Origin: Aquarana catesbeiana
Taxonomy: Eukaryota > Chordata > Amphibia > Anura > Ranidae
Assembly: GCF_042186555.1 (NCBI RefSeq)
Contig: NC_133332.1
Location: forward strand, 238,283,015-238,347,014
Direction of reading: 5' to 3'
DNA length: 64,000 nucleotides
The notes under the pieces are model-generated. The model ran no database searches, was not told the origin of the DNA, and saw only the letters and a list, made by a program, of their open reading frames with translations. Positions within the stretch are counted from its first letter, which is position 1. Each line of letters begins with the position of its first letter. Of the stretch, positions 22,401 to 33,428 are shown piece by piece. Position numbers and translations under genes: made by a program.

Positions 22401-23513
22401 TGGTACGGTTCAGGAGGGGGGGGCGCTCTCTCGTCCCCCCTCTTTTCCTGCGGCCTGCCAGGTTGCGTGCTCGGATAAGGGTCTGGTATGGATTTTTGGG
22501 GGGACCCCATGCCATTTTTTTTTATTTTAGTTCGGGGTTCCCCTGTGAGGAATTCCCATGCCGTTTTTATCAATGAACCTCTATGTGTATTGTCGGACCG
22601 GCAATGCATTAATAGCCACGAGTAGTTTTAAATGACTTTTTTTCCTTTGAAATGTCATTTTGCTGTCAGACTGTTCTAAACACGGGAAACATGCACCCCT
22701 TTACAGGTATACTATAGACACCCCCCAGGTACGAAATTTAAAGGGATATTACACTTTTATTGTTTCACTTTAAGCATTATTAAAATCACTGCTCCCGAAA
22801 AAACTGCCGTTTTTAAAACTTTTTTTTGCATTGATCCATGTCCCCTGGGGCAGGGCCCAGGTCCCCAAACACTTTTTATGACAATACCATGCATATAAGC
22901 CTTTAAAATTAGCACTTTTGATTTCTCCCATAGACTTTTAAAGGGTGTTCCGTGGCATTCGAATTTGCTGCGAACACCCCAAATTGTTCGCTGTTCTGCG
23001 AACTTGCAAACAGCCGATGTTCGAGTCGAACTCGAAGCTCATCCCTACTGGTGAAGATAGTGTAGTGCTTTTAGGACACTGTTGTTTATTGTTCTTAAAG
23101 GGGACAGGTCACTGATTTCTATATTTCTCTACTGGGATTCCCTCTTTAGTAGTAACACTTACAGTAATAAATAGCTTTTCGGAGGAATTCCTTTATTACT
23201 GTTTATTACTGTATATGTTAGTATCATTTACTTGTTGTTGCTAATTGTTAATCTGACTGCTTTAAACTTTATTTCAACCAAGTGTTGGCTGTTTATCCAT
23301 GACTTAGCTGACCAATATACTTTTGAGTCGTTTCTCTGACTAAGTAAATTTGAGAGAACTGAAACAGTTGAACTGTGTCTGTGTGTCATTACTGTGGTAT
23401 TCTACTAATCACATTGCTAGGTGTGCCAGTAGGGGCTGAGGCGATTCCTGGGGTTGAAGGGCAGAGTAACGGACTGAACAAACTTAAGCAGTTTCTTCGG
23501 GGGTATCGCTACA
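19430..23513 (+). repeat. 3' LTR of the gypsy element, split by a hAT insertion
   Basis: Starts tgtagcgggtac after the purine tract. It runs to 20245, is interrupted by a 2802-bp hAT palindrome plus its 8-bp duplication, and resumes at 23048 to end in cgctaca. The two halves align to the 5' LTR with the break inside [c/t]ggtgaag. Confidence 0.85.
20246..23047. mobile_element. Giant palindromic (foldback) hAT element with 8-bp target duplication
   Basis: Ends read taggcatgagc and, in complement, tagggatgagc. The direct repeat ctggtgaa (20238-20245 and 23048-23055) gives an exact 8-bp duplication. The two arms (20246-21707 and 21720-23047) are reverse complements over about 1.3 kb with a 12-base loop. 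The outermost ~70 bp of the two ends belong to two different terminal variants: the left resembles 60626, the right resembles 3746. Arms contain a CTT/GAA-rich block that produces long Ser- or Glu/Lys-rich spurious frames. No transposase. Confidence 0.9.
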
Positions 23514-24763
23514 GTTGGTTGAACCTATCTCTGAAAGCTCTTATCTTACAATGATAATATTGATTACTGGAATAAAATCCATACTCCCCTATGTAAGTGG
23601 TGGTGCTTTTAATATATGTATGTGCCTTTCCCAAGGGCCAGTTTAGGTGGGCAGGTGACCATATGGACATCCAGGGCACCTCCTCCTGGCGGGGTGCTGT
23701 TTTTCCTCTGCACCCAGCTGGGGGGTGATGCCGCATGTGTACCTTGCGCGCAACCATCCACCCTGATTCCATCTATCCCAGGGTCTGTAACCATCTCTGG
23801 ACCTATATTGTGCGCCCACTGTGGCTCTCCTCTGTGTTTAGTCCCACCCCCACACGGTGTTCCGGCTTGGCTGGCTGCTAGCTTCGGAACTGTGGGCAGG
23901 GAGATCCCAAGATGGCGCCAGGGTCTTCGTGTGCTTGCGCGTGACGACACTTCTGGCGGGTTGGATTGGTGCATGCCGCGCAGACATGACATAGGCATCC
24001 GCATCACGCCGCTGATGTCAGAGGCCGGCGAGATGGCAGAAATATAAATGTGGCACCATTGCTGACTCCCTGACCATGGCTGGGGACCTGAGGTGCAAGC
24101 TTTGGGGAGAAGGCTCCCCCTTCCCTGTCCCAGGCTATCTGACTATAGCCATCAGGATTTGAGTAGTTTCCCTGTCTAATTTCCACTTGGTGAACCAGAG
24201 CTGACTCACATCTCCCCTAATACATGTCAAGGTAACTGCTACTATTTCCCTCATGTTGGGATTAAATATGTCTTAAACTATCTCTGGGTTTAACCCATAC
24301 AAATAAAGATACTTTCGAAGAACTTAATTTTGCATCATTGTTTCTGGTCCACTTTTGGGAATCTAGTGGCTAACTGAACTAGCAATTGTCTTTCTTTGAT
24401 CATTCTGGTAGGCCTATCTCCTCAATTTGATCACTGTATATTATATGGTGGATGATTCACTGAAATATATATATTATGTACTTTTTGATTGTTATGCAGT
24501 GGTACCCCCGTAGGGGCTACTGAAAGTTGTGGTCCATCTGTCACCCTGCCCAGCCCGGCATTCACTTCCCAATCACCTTGAGTCAATGAACAGTCCATAT
24601 GGGTTTTTTTTGTGTTTTTATTGAGGGATTTGAACTTGGATAGGGATGGGAATTTATGGAATGCCCAATAGAATTTTAGAACAGTCAATTTGGGACAGAA
24701 CTATGTACACTCCTTGTACATGACACTTCTTCAAACTCCTGCACAACACTTGCTTGCAGACTA

Positions 24764-24766
<3 letters not shown>
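23514..24766 (+). repeat. Block repeated left of the gypsy element, then sequence without a recognised gene
   Basis: 23514-23580 (gttggttgaacctatctctg and onward) repeats 5750-5812 from the left PLE at about 85-90% identity. From 23581 to 24766 I see no domain-bearing frame; the reading frames at 23616-24047 on both strands have no recognisable motif. Confidence 0.5.

Positions 24767-24819
<53 letters not shown>
24767..24819. repeat. (CT)n microsatellite
   Basis: About 26 uninterrupted CT dinucleotides. Confidence 0.98.
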
Positions 24820-24821
<2 letters not shown>

Positions 24822-24897
24822 GCTCAACTTCAGGCATAGCCAGCACATGGTTAGCCCCAACACTGACTCAGTCAGGCCCTAAAAATTGTCATTTGTA

Positions 24898-25601
24898 GGC
24901 AGGGACCACGGCCCCTTTTTATGTAGCAAACATAGAACAGAAAGTCTTTAGTGCTAGCTGTCCTATGGTTGACTACTGCTCCCAGCAATCCCTCTTCAGG
25001 CCCTCCTAGCCCTCCTGGCTGCACCTGCCCTACTCCACTGCCCATGACATTGCAATCCTCACTGGCTCCACACCCAGCTCTGACTGTTTCCTCTCAGTCC
25101 TCTCTGGCATGCCTCTTCAGTACTCCCAATACTGCCTACTGTCCAGATCCTTCATGTGGTCTTGAAGGGATCCTTCCTGCACCCAAGTCCCGGGCCCAAG
25201 GTCACCCTCCCCCCAGAATGGGGAGTGCCCTCAAAAGCTCCAACAGACTAGTACTCCATCCTCAGTTCTTCCACCCAAAAATTCCTCCCCAGCTGGGCTG
25301 ACCCTGGGTATATCAAGGAGGCCTGCCCTCTACCAATCCTAGATAGGTATTTGTCAGGGCTCCCTGAGACACCTCAAACAGCCCCACCTCTCTTCCCCTC
25401 CTCTCTTCTAGAATCCTCTAGAAGCCATAGGGAGGTAACCAAGAACTGATGCTATCTGTGAGTCACCAGCCTACTCTAAGCCACTCCCAGCCCACACAGA
25501 TCAAAACAAACAGGCCTAGCTTCTAGCTAGGCCTGCTCAAATTTACCTGTACTCCCCAAAAATCTACCTTTAGCACCTACCTAGGTAGAGGGTGCTACAG
25601 T
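24898..25601 (-). repeat. Possible solo LTR fragment
   Basis: On the minus strand the segment begins tgtagcaccctctaccta, an LTR-like TGTAGC start similar to that at 19430, and is non-coding. No partner copy or target duplication was found in the window, so this is tentative. Confidence 0.3.
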
Positions 25602-25619
25602 TGCATGTCACTTTGTAAT

Positions 25620-25954
25620 TATTGTCCACTTATGGAATGTTTGTTTCTCTATTTATAGCATCAGCATTATGCAGCATTCTTGAGTTTCCTGAAGAAGCCT
25701 ATACTGTGAAACATGTACAGAAGCTGCTATATTTGCTGCGCATAAGTGTATGTTATGTGATGGTTTTTATAATATTCTATTTTACTTGATTTGCAATAAA
25801 ACTACTTTTTATACTTCTTATATATAATATGTATTAGTAGTTCTTGACACCCTTAAAGTCCATTATATGCTGATGCTTTAAATGGTTTTAACCTATGTGT
25901 GTTCTATATGTTGTAATAAAGTGTAATTTTTACTCTATATTACCTTGGATCTTG
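25620..25954 (+). repeat. Retroelement 3' tail-like sequence with degenerate hammerhead-like motif
   Basis: Near 25687 the sequence reads cctgaagaagc, then gtgaaacatgta, the same layout as the hammerhead-like segments at 33.4 and 40.1 kb but with unpaired stems I and II. An aataaa lies about 110 bases downstream. No gene. Confidence 0.3.
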
Positions 25955-25974
25955 CTTTGTGCACTGGTCCAAAT

Positions 25975-26411
25975 CATTTGGTGGAGGGGGATTATAGTGT
26001 GGGGTTGTTTTTCAGGGGTTGGGCTTGGCCCCTTAGTTCCAGTGAAGGAAACTCTTAAGGCGTCAGCATACCAAGACATTTTGGACAATTTCATGCTCCC
26101 AACTTTGTGGGAACAGTTTGGGGATGGCCCTTTCCTGTTTCAACATGACTGCAGACCAGTGCACAAAGCAAGGTCCATAAAGACATGGATGAGCAAGTTT
26201 GGGGTGAAGGAACTTGACTGGCCTGCACAGAGTGCTGACCTCTACCTGATAGAACACCCTTGTGTTGAATTAGAGTGGAGACTGCGAGCCAGGCTTTCTC
26301 GTCCATGTCAGTGCCTGACCTCACAAATGTGCTTCTGGATGAATGGTCAAATATTCCCATAGACACACTCCTAAACCTTGTGGACAACCTTCGCAGAAGA
26401 GTTGAAGCTGT
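25975..26411 (+). pseudogene. Tc1-family transposase (outer element), C-terminal half
   Basis: Tc1 transposase cuts and pastes the element at TA. The segment contains IVWGCFSGVGLGPLVPV, then FLFQHDCRPVHKARS, where the Asp of HD is the expected second catalytic residue, and DWPAQSADLYLIEHPC, where the family normally has NPIEH around the catalytic Glu (here YLIEH, Glu kept). The first Asp and the N-terminal DNA-binding domains are missing. The C-terminal codons lie beyond the inner Tc1, at 28418-28460. Confidence 0.8.
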
Positions 26412-26621
26412 TACAGTGATCTGAAAAAGTATTCATACCCCTTGAAATTTTTCACATTTTGTCATGTTACAACCAAATATATAAATGCATTTTATTGGGA
26501 TTTTATGTGACAGACCAACACAAAGTGACACATAATGGTGAAGTGGAAGGAAAAGATGGTTTTCAAATTTTTTAACAAATAAATATGTGAAAAGTGTGGC
26601 GCGCATTTGTATTCAGCTCCC

Positions 26622-28129
26622 CGGTGTCAATACTTTGTAGAACCACCTTTCGCAATTACAGCTGAAAGTCTTTTTGGGGACGTCTCTACCAGTTTTGCAC
26701 ATCTAGAGAGTGACATTTTTGCCCATTCTTCTTTGCAAAATAGCTCAAACTCTGTCAGATTGGATGGAGAGCATCTGTGAACAGCAATTTTTAAGTCTTG
26801 CCACAGATTCTCAATTGGATTTAGGTCTGGACTTTGACTGGGCCATTCTAAAACATGAATATGCTTTGATTTAAACCATTCCATTGTAGCTCTGGCTGTA
26901 TGTTTAGGGTCGTTCTCCTGCTGGAAGGTGAACCTCCGCCCCAGTCTCAAGTCTTTTGTAGACTCTAAAGCTGCATACACACGAGCGGAATGTCCGACAG
27001 AAAAAGTCAGACGGAAGCTTTTCATCGTCTATTCCGATCGTGTGTATGCCTCATCGGACTTTTTTTTTTCGAAAATTCTGACGGACCTAGAAATGGAACA
27101 TGTTCTGAATATTTCCGACGGAATCAATTCCTACCGGTAAAACCGCTTGTCTGTATGCTGTTCCGACAGACCAAAAACAACGCATGCTCTGAAGCAAGTA
27201 AGAGACGGAAGCTATTGGCTACTGGCTATTGCACTTCCTTTTTCTAGTCCCGTCGTACGCGTTGTACCTCACCGTGTTCTGGACGGTCTGACTTTGGTTG
27301 GACTTTGGTTTGACAGTGTGTAGGCAAGACCGCTTGAATGGAATTCCGTTGGTGTTCCGTCGGAGAAACCTTCGGAATTAATTCCGACGGCAAAACCAGT
27401 CGTGTGTACGCGGCATAACAAGTTTTCTTCTAAGATTGACCTGTATTTGGCTCCATCCATCTTCCCATCAACTCTGACCAGCTTCCCTGTCCCTGCTGAA
27501 GAAAAGTATCCTGACAACATGTTGCTGCCACCACCATGTTTCACAGTGGGGATGGTGTGTTCAGGATGATGTGCAGTGTTAGTTTTCCACCACACATAGT
27601 GTTTTGCTTTTAGGCTAAAAAGTTCAATTTTGGTCTCATCTGACTAAAGCACCTTCTTCCACATGTTTTCTGTGTCCCCCACATAACTTCTTGCAAATTG
27701 CAAATGGGACTTCTTATGGCTTTCTTTCAACAATGGCTTCGCCACTCTTCTATAAATGCCAGATTTGTGGAGTGCAGGACTAACAGTTGTCCTGTGGACA
27801 GATTCTCCCACTTGAGCTGTGGATCTCTGCAGCTCCTCCAAAGTTACCATGGGCCTCTTGGCTGCTTCTCTGATTAATGCTCTCCTCTCCTGGCCAGTCA
27901 GTTTAGGTGGACAGCCATGTCTTGATAGGTTTGCAGTTGTGCCATACTCTTTCCATTTTTGGATTATGAATTGAACAGTGCTCCATGAGATGTTCAAAGC
28001 TTGGGATTTTTTTATAACCAACCCTGCTTTAAACTTCACCACAACTTCATCCCTGACCTGTCTTGGCCTCCATGATGCTGTTTGTTCACTAAGGTTCTTT
28101 AACAAACTTCTGAGGGCTTTGCAGAACAA
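26622..28129 (-). pseudogene. Tc1 transposase pseudogene (inner element), split by a MITE
   Basis: Starting at 28129 the frame encodes the paired-type helix-turn-helix region (TVQFIIQKWKEYGTTANLSR and the RRALIREAAKRP segment). A stop replaces the Trp before SDETKIELF (first catalytic Asp, about 27640). The frame continues to GAKYRSILEENL near 27420, where the MITE is inserted. It then resumes with RLGRRFTFQQENDPKHT, where the usual QQDND reads QQEND, so the second catalytic Asp appears to be Glu. SPDLNPIENLW (catalytic Glu) follows near 26810 and the frame ends near 26627. Family assignment is firm; three independent lesions make it inactive. Confidence 0.9.
26969..27415. mobile_element. Harbinger MITE inside the inner Tc1, TAA target duplication
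   Basis: Left end agctgcatacacacgagcgg; right end, in complement, tgccgcgtacacacgac. TAA flanks both sides (26966-26968, 27416-27418). No coding capacity. Its ends match the class seen at 2025 and 7349. Confidence 0.85.
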
Positions 28130-28529
28130 CTGTATTTATACTGAGATAAAATTACACACAGGTAGACTCTATTTACTAATTAGGTGACTTCTGAAGGCAA
28201 TTGGTTCTACTAGATTTTAGTTAGGGGTATCAGAGTAAAGGGGCTGAATACAAATGCACGCCACATTTTTCAGGAATTTATTTGTAAAAAATGTTGAAAA
28301 CCATTTACCATTTTCTTTCCACTTCACAATTATGTGGCACTTTGTGTTGGTCTATCACATAAAATCCCAATAAAATCAATGTGGAAAATGTTGAGGGGTA
28401 TGAATACTTTTTACCTGTATAGCTGCAAAAGGGAGGGCCAACTCAATATTTAACCCTATGGACTAAGACTGGGATTAATGTTCATGTGCGTGTAAAGGCA
28501 GGTGTCCCAATACTTTTGGTAATATAGTG

Positions 28530-28959
28530 TATGTGTATTGGGGTGGCTGGACAGAGAAGTATATACTCCTCAGATTTGTATGGTGATCCTTCATCTGCTA
28601 TTTATAGCAGAATTGGATGTCCTTGGCTCCCCCAACCCACTGTCTATGGGTAAAAACAGTAAATGATATCCTTCAAAGAGAATAAATGGTTTATTAACAT
28701 AGGGATGTCAAGATAAATTTACAAAATTGTGGTGCAACTGGTTGAACATGCCAGGATTAACTCCCAGTACAATTAGTTAGGTACAGGTTGTTAGGGTGAA
28801 GCATATAAGGGGGTATTCTTGTGTTTTGTTTTTTTGTGGTAGATAATATTGTGGGTACTGGGTAGTAAACTAGTAGTTGAGGGATTAAAGATAGTGGAAA
28901 TTAATGGATGGAAAGTATGGGATTGTCACAGATGTACATAAGAGTGAAATGATATACAG
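28530..28959. other. Stretch with no recognised feature
   Basis: No reading frame with a domain, no clear repeat structure. Confidence 0.4.
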
Positions 28960-29355
28960 TAGGTGGCACTGATGGGCACTGATTGGCAGCACTTGTGTGC
29001 ACTTATTAGCAACACTGGTGGGCACTAATTGGCAGCACTGGTGGGCACTGTTGGGACTGCACTGATAATCAGGACACTGATAATCAGTGTAGATGTCCCT
29101 TTCACACAAGCCAGTTATCGGCTCTCCTTTCCGCGCACTGTCAGCGTGAGGAAAGGAATGCCGATACCCGGCTTGTGTTTACATAGTGATCAGCTGTGAT
29201 TGGCCATTTCCCTTATCTGTGATCAGCTGTGTCCCAAGGACATGGCAATCACAGAGCATGCTGCGGCAGGCGCGATCATGGGAGGATGTCATATGATGCT
29301 CTCCCAGAACTGTCTGACCGTGCTATAGCCATCATTTGGTCGGCAAGGGTTTAAA
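28960..29355. repeat. Partial MITE copy related to 11124-11976
   Basis: Shares the ~21-bp ctgatgggcactgattggcag-type repeats (28965-29060) and the downstream segment with cgcgcactgtcagcgtgagg and gatcagctgtgattggc. The termini are degraded. Confidence 0.55.
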
Positions 29356-29614
29356 CAATACAGGAAATATCTAAACAATTTAATGACTGCAGCTATTCTA
29401 GCTCAATAGACATTATTTGTGCTGGTAAAATCAACCAATCCGATTGCCCTACATTTAAGTCAATGGGAAGCTGTATGTTAAGAAAAGATTTCGATTGCTG
29501 ACACAGTAGTATGGAAGCACAGGCCTAGAAGATAATACACAGTATTGCACGCATAGAAGCTACCTAGGTGCATAATATAGTTTGGATTAATGTGCTGGAT
29601 GGGTGGATTATCTC

Positions 29615-30805
29615 CAGTAGCATCACTTGGGTTGGTGTCACCTGGTGCGGTAAAACATGGTGTCACCCCCCCTCCTGTCTGCAGGCAGCGCACGGTCATA
29701 TAGCGCACCCCAAACTGGCCCCTGTAAATGATAGTATAGGGTGGGATAGTGCCAGTTTGGATTAGTATAGGGTGGTATAGTGGCAGCCTAGGGTGGTATT
29801 GTGGCAGGTTAGGGTAGTATAGAGTGGTATAGTGGCAGGTTGGGGTGGTATAGGGCAGGTTAGGGTAGTATAGAGGGGTATAGTGGCAGGTTGGGGTGGT
29901 ATAGGGCAGGTTGGGGTGGTATAGGGCAGGCTAGGGTGGTATAGGGCAGGTTGGGGTGGTATAGGGCAGGCTGAGTGGTATATTCCCAGGTTGGGGTGGT
30001 ATAGGGCAGGTTAGGGTGGTATAGGGCAGGTCAGGTGGTATAGGGCAAGTTAGGGTGGTATAGGGCAAGTTAGGGTGGCACAGGGCAGGTTGAGGTGGTA
30101 TATGGCAGGTTGGGGTGGTATATTGGCAGGTAGGGGTGGTATAGGGCAGGCTAGGGTGGTATAGGGCAGGTTGGGGTGGTATATTGGTAGGTCGGGTGGT
30201 ATAGGGCAGGTTAGGGTGTTATAGGGCAGGTTTGGGTGGTATAGGGCAGGTTGGGGTGGTATAGGGCAATTTAGGGTGGTACAGGGCAGGTTGAGGTGGT
30301 ATATTGGCAGGTAGGGGTGGTACAGGGCAGATTAGGGTGGCACAGGGCAGGTTGAGGTATAGGGCAGGTTGGGGTGGTATAGGGCAGGTTAAGGTGGTAT
30401 AGGGCAGGTTAGGACTCTATGTAGTGACAGTGTGCAGTAACTTACAGCATGCCTCATGCCTGCAGATGAACACCCAGGTGGGGCTGCTGTGTCCCCGCTC
30501 TCTATCTCCTTCAGCTGCAGGATCAGCCAGAGTGAAGGGGTCTGTGGGAGGAGTGGAGGAGGTGGACACACCCCCAGCTCCCCCCACCAACTCCAGCTGC
30601 CTCTGGACTGATATTGGAGATCCCTGAGTGACAGCCTAACCTGACTGGAGAGTGTTACAGGCAGCCTCCCCCGCACAGCTGGATGCCCTGCTCGCACTGC
30701 TGCAAATAATATAGTAGTGTTTAACGGCGGCCCTTGTGTCACCCCTATGGCGGGTGTCACCCGGTGCGAGACGTTCCCTCCCGCACCCCCATAGCAACGC
30801 CACTG
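29615..30805. mobile_element. Non-autonomous hAT element containing a 20-bp minisatellite
   Basis: Left end cagtagcatcac; right end, in complement, cagtggcgttgc. Flanking 8-mers are attatctc and actgtctc, a plausible diverged 8-bp duplication. Both ends contain ggtgtcacc[t/c]ggtgcg in inverted order. Two similar elements with clean 8-bp duplications lie at 42779 and 49733. Confidence 0.65.
29728..30416. repeat. G-rich minisatellite, ~20-bp unit
   Basis: More than 30 copies of gggcaggttggggtggtata with length variants of 18-21 bp. The plus strand has frequent GGG/GGGG runs, so G-quadruplex formation is possible. Confidence 0.95.
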
Positions 30806-31009
30806 ACTGTCTCTATGTTTGCTATGACAGAAAAGGACTAAGTATTTTGAATAGGACTCTGAAGGCTTCTGATTTTGTATTATTTGCAAGTACTCTGTGG
30901 ACTTTGTTAACACTAATAATTACAATAATAATTATTAGTCTTCATCTATATATTTGTCTTAACCACATGTTTGCATATACTGCAGTGCCCACAAGGGTAA
31001 ATGCCATTT

Positions 31010-31871
31010 AGCAAGCCTGTGGTTTTCTACACGTATATTCGCTCCTAACTAGCATGTCACCTATAGTAGGAGCCCGTTTTGCTATTAGGTTTGGTCTAGG
31101 GCTCAGAATTTCTGTGGTCAAGGAGGAGGATGTGCCAGTGTTTGTTCAAAACTGTTTTAAGATGGTTCCAATGTGTCCCATAGGTAGTAACAATTCCTAT
31201 TCTATCAGGTTTTTGTTTGGACGAGGAACTGTTTCTGTTGTGTTCAAGGCCAAGGGTACATTCCCTACTTTTATGTAATGCCTTCTTCATCCCATGTCTA
31301 ACTACAGAGTTAGGATAGCCACGTGCCTTGAATCTGTGTCTAAGCTCTTTACATTCCTGATAGAAGTCCCTGAGGTTGGAGCAGTTCCTGCGTATCCTCA
31401 GGAACTGCCCCGTGGGGATAACCCTAAGTAGGGGCCATGGATGATGGCTGGTGGTGTGAAGAAGGGTGTTAACTGCTGTTGGTTTTCTGAACATTTTAGT
31501 CCTCACTCTGGTACCCCCTTTACTAATCATCAAGTCCAGAAATTCAATTTTCGAGACATCCATCTTATAGGTAAGATAAATATATTTTTTGCTCTTATTG
31601 AGGTCCAGAATGAAATAGACTCAACATTAATCCCTGCCAGGACACAATCCTCTGGTACACTAAGATCCTTCAGTCTACATAGTATATCTTCTGAGTCCAG
31701 AACAAAGGATGGTAACTCTGCAACTAGATGCTTAATGCGTTTATCCACATATTTCCCTACTCTTTCTATAGGGCCACCTATCCCTGAAACGATAGGGCGT
31801 ACAGGTGGTTTGCCTCGATTTTTGTGGACTTTAGGAGTTATATAAAACGTGGGGATGTTATATTCATGCAC
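31010..31871 (-). pseudogene. PLE reverse transcriptase pseudogene with internal deletion
   Basis: On the minus strand, from 31871, the sequence reads IPTFYITPKVHKNRGKPP and RPIVSGIGGPIE, the N-terminal RT block of Penelope-like elements, then LAGINVESISF, where the DVE[A/S]LY motif should stand. The frame then jumps to ISK and FLDLMISKGG, so the catalytic palm with the two Asp residues is deleted. The frame then encodes a basic segment (LRIRRNCSNLRDFYQECKEL) and, near 31040, AKRAPTIGDMLVRSEYTC. The GIY-YIG domain is not seen. It belongs to a different subgroup from the 4.3-5.7 kb copy. Confidence 0.75.
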
Positions 31872-31873
31872 TC

Positions 31874-32319
31874 TTAAAGTGGATGTAAACCCTCACATAT
31901 ACCCAGTGACGTGAACAGCCTCAGATGATACACAGAGATGAAACAAATCTCCCTACATAGGATCCTTATGACAACAATACCACTGTTGAGAATACCTTGC
32001 GGCATTGCCAGCAGCTGATCATTAAAAAAGTGCAAGTGCCAAATATCAAAAAACATATATAAAAATATATATATATAATAACCAAAAAAATATTATGTGC
32101 CAATATTACTCTCTATCCATTAGATCTAAAATTATCAACATATATGTGTGCAACACAGTACAACCAATATCCTCAACATATACAGTATGTGTACACCACA
32201 ATACAATGAATGTCCTCAGTGAGTGATCACTCCTGTGCAATAATGACATCCCATCTCAATACTTAGTGCTTCAACTTCCACCACTTAACGTGATGGATCC
32301 AGCAGCTGCCTTCCCAAGC
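31874..32319. other. AT-rich stretch with no gene
   Basis: Starts cttaaagtggatgtaaaccc, which resembles a MITE end, but the other end is not identified. No coding frame with a domain. Confidence 0.35.
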
Positions 32320-33382
32320 AGTATACTCAGGGCTTTTTTTCAGCTGAAACTTGGTGGAACTCAGTTCCACCACCTCTGGCTCAGGCCCTCCGCTCCCTGC
32401 TCACCACTGTCACTTGTAAAAACAGAAGTTCAGCTTGTCTCCCAATGGCTCCCACAGATCTGATCTCCTGATCGGCTCCCACTGAGTGCAGGATGGAGAC
32501 AAGGGAGATGCAGGTAAAAAACAGAGAGAAATATTCTCTCAAGAGGACAGAAAACCCTCAGGCACTGTCTGAAAAACCAAGCCAAATTTTATTAACAATT
32601 AGAAAAAACACACCACACAAATTTGTGACAGTTTAGAACAGATAGGGCTATAGTGAGTGACTATCACTGGCTCTAAACATAAAATTGACAACGTTTTCAT
32701 TAAAAACAGGGGAAGCCATGGCCAGACATACCACAATCACACTCCATTCACCACTCGTTGATTGTTGTAGCAAAAAATTGTGAAACTAGAGTAACATGTT
32801 TAGTGAATCACTTTTCAGGGGTATGGTATAACAGGTGTGCGGGTAGAAGTGGATGTAAACTGTGATAAAGTCCATAGGCCAATATATCTAGTAAGGGTAG
32901 ACAGGAACTGGCAATAAAAATGCCAGGGGGACACAGCAGGAGTGACCAGCAATAACTGACAGTTCATCTGTTAGAACAGATAGGCATTGAAAGAATAGCA
33001 GCGTCAAGCACAGCAGAGGAGCCCGCAGTAGGTAGCAGATATTATATGCATAGGATGATTGCAGCAAGCAGAAGGGGAGGCTGGCCTAGAAGCAGTGAAG
33101 GAAGCAAATGGTCATACAAGAGGGGGTACTTATCTCACCACCCGGACAGCGACCCAAGTCCATGTCTTGCCATACTTCTCCCCAGTTGGTGACTTGGAGT
33201 GTGAATCCTAAAGCTGGTGCCAGACTGCTGCTTTAGCTGTTACATCCGCCGAGCACTGCGCTTGTTATGCTGGAGTGAGATGATCAGGTATAGTAAGGCG
33301 CGGGTCCTCGGCTATTTGGTCACGGCTGGTTAAACATCCACAGTGTTGCACATGGCTTCCGGGATAGCATGCTGACGTTACG

Positions 33383-33428
33383 TGCTGACACGTTTCACCA
33401 GCCAATTGTCGCTGGTTTCCTCAGAGCA
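33383..33428 (-). ncRNA. Hammerhead-ribozyme-like motif, well preserved
   Basis: Read on the minus strand: stem I UGCU, core CUGAGGA, stem II built from ACCAGC and GCUGGU, core GAA, a two-pair stem III AC/GU with a 2-base loop, the cleavage triplet GUC, then AGCA pairing with UGCU. This is the minimal hammerhead layout (CUGANGA, GAAA, NUH) known from Penelope-like elements. All core positions match. One bulged A lies at the base of stem II. Confidence 0.7.

Larger units (their letters stand above)
5931..23513 (+). mobile_element. Ty3/gypsy LTR retrotransposon, expanded by nested insertions
   Basis: Two related ~1.1-1.3 kb LTRs (5931-7069 and 19430-23513) enclose a gag-protease-RT-RNase H-integrase order, all on the plus strand. 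A primer-binding-site-like sequence follows the 5' LTR and a purine tract precedes the 3' LTR. A Harbinger transposon (7349-14212) interrupts gag and a 2.8 kb hAT palindrome (20246-23047) interrupts the 3' LTR. Without these the element would be about 7.9 kb. Gag resembles the family from which vertebrate PNMA genes derive. Numerous stops show it is inactive. No short target duplication was found at the outer ends. Confidence 0.85.
26414..28417 (-). mobile_element. Tc1-type transposon (inner), nested in another Tc1
   Basis: The ends are inverted repeats containing aaaaagtattcatacccct and its complement near 28394-28412, flanked by TA dinucleotides at 26412-26413 and 28418-28419. One transposase gene lies on the minus strand. 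A Harbinger MITE (26969-27415) interrupts it. Confidence 0.9.
25955..28529 (+). mobile_element. Tc1-type transposon (outer), 5' truncated, interrupted by another Tc1
   Basis: Its right end (gtcccaatacttttggtaat, then atagtg before TA at 28530) is a Tc1 inverted repeat. The left part starts inside the transposase gene. A second Tc1 (26414-28417) is inserted at a TA within the last codons: the frame ending in EAV at 26410 continues as AAKG at 28420 when the inner element and one TA are removed. Confidence 0.85.

Noticed and set aside
30389..30913. A 174-codon minus-strand frame
   Set aside because: Low-complexity sequence next to a minisatellite in a hAT element, no domain.
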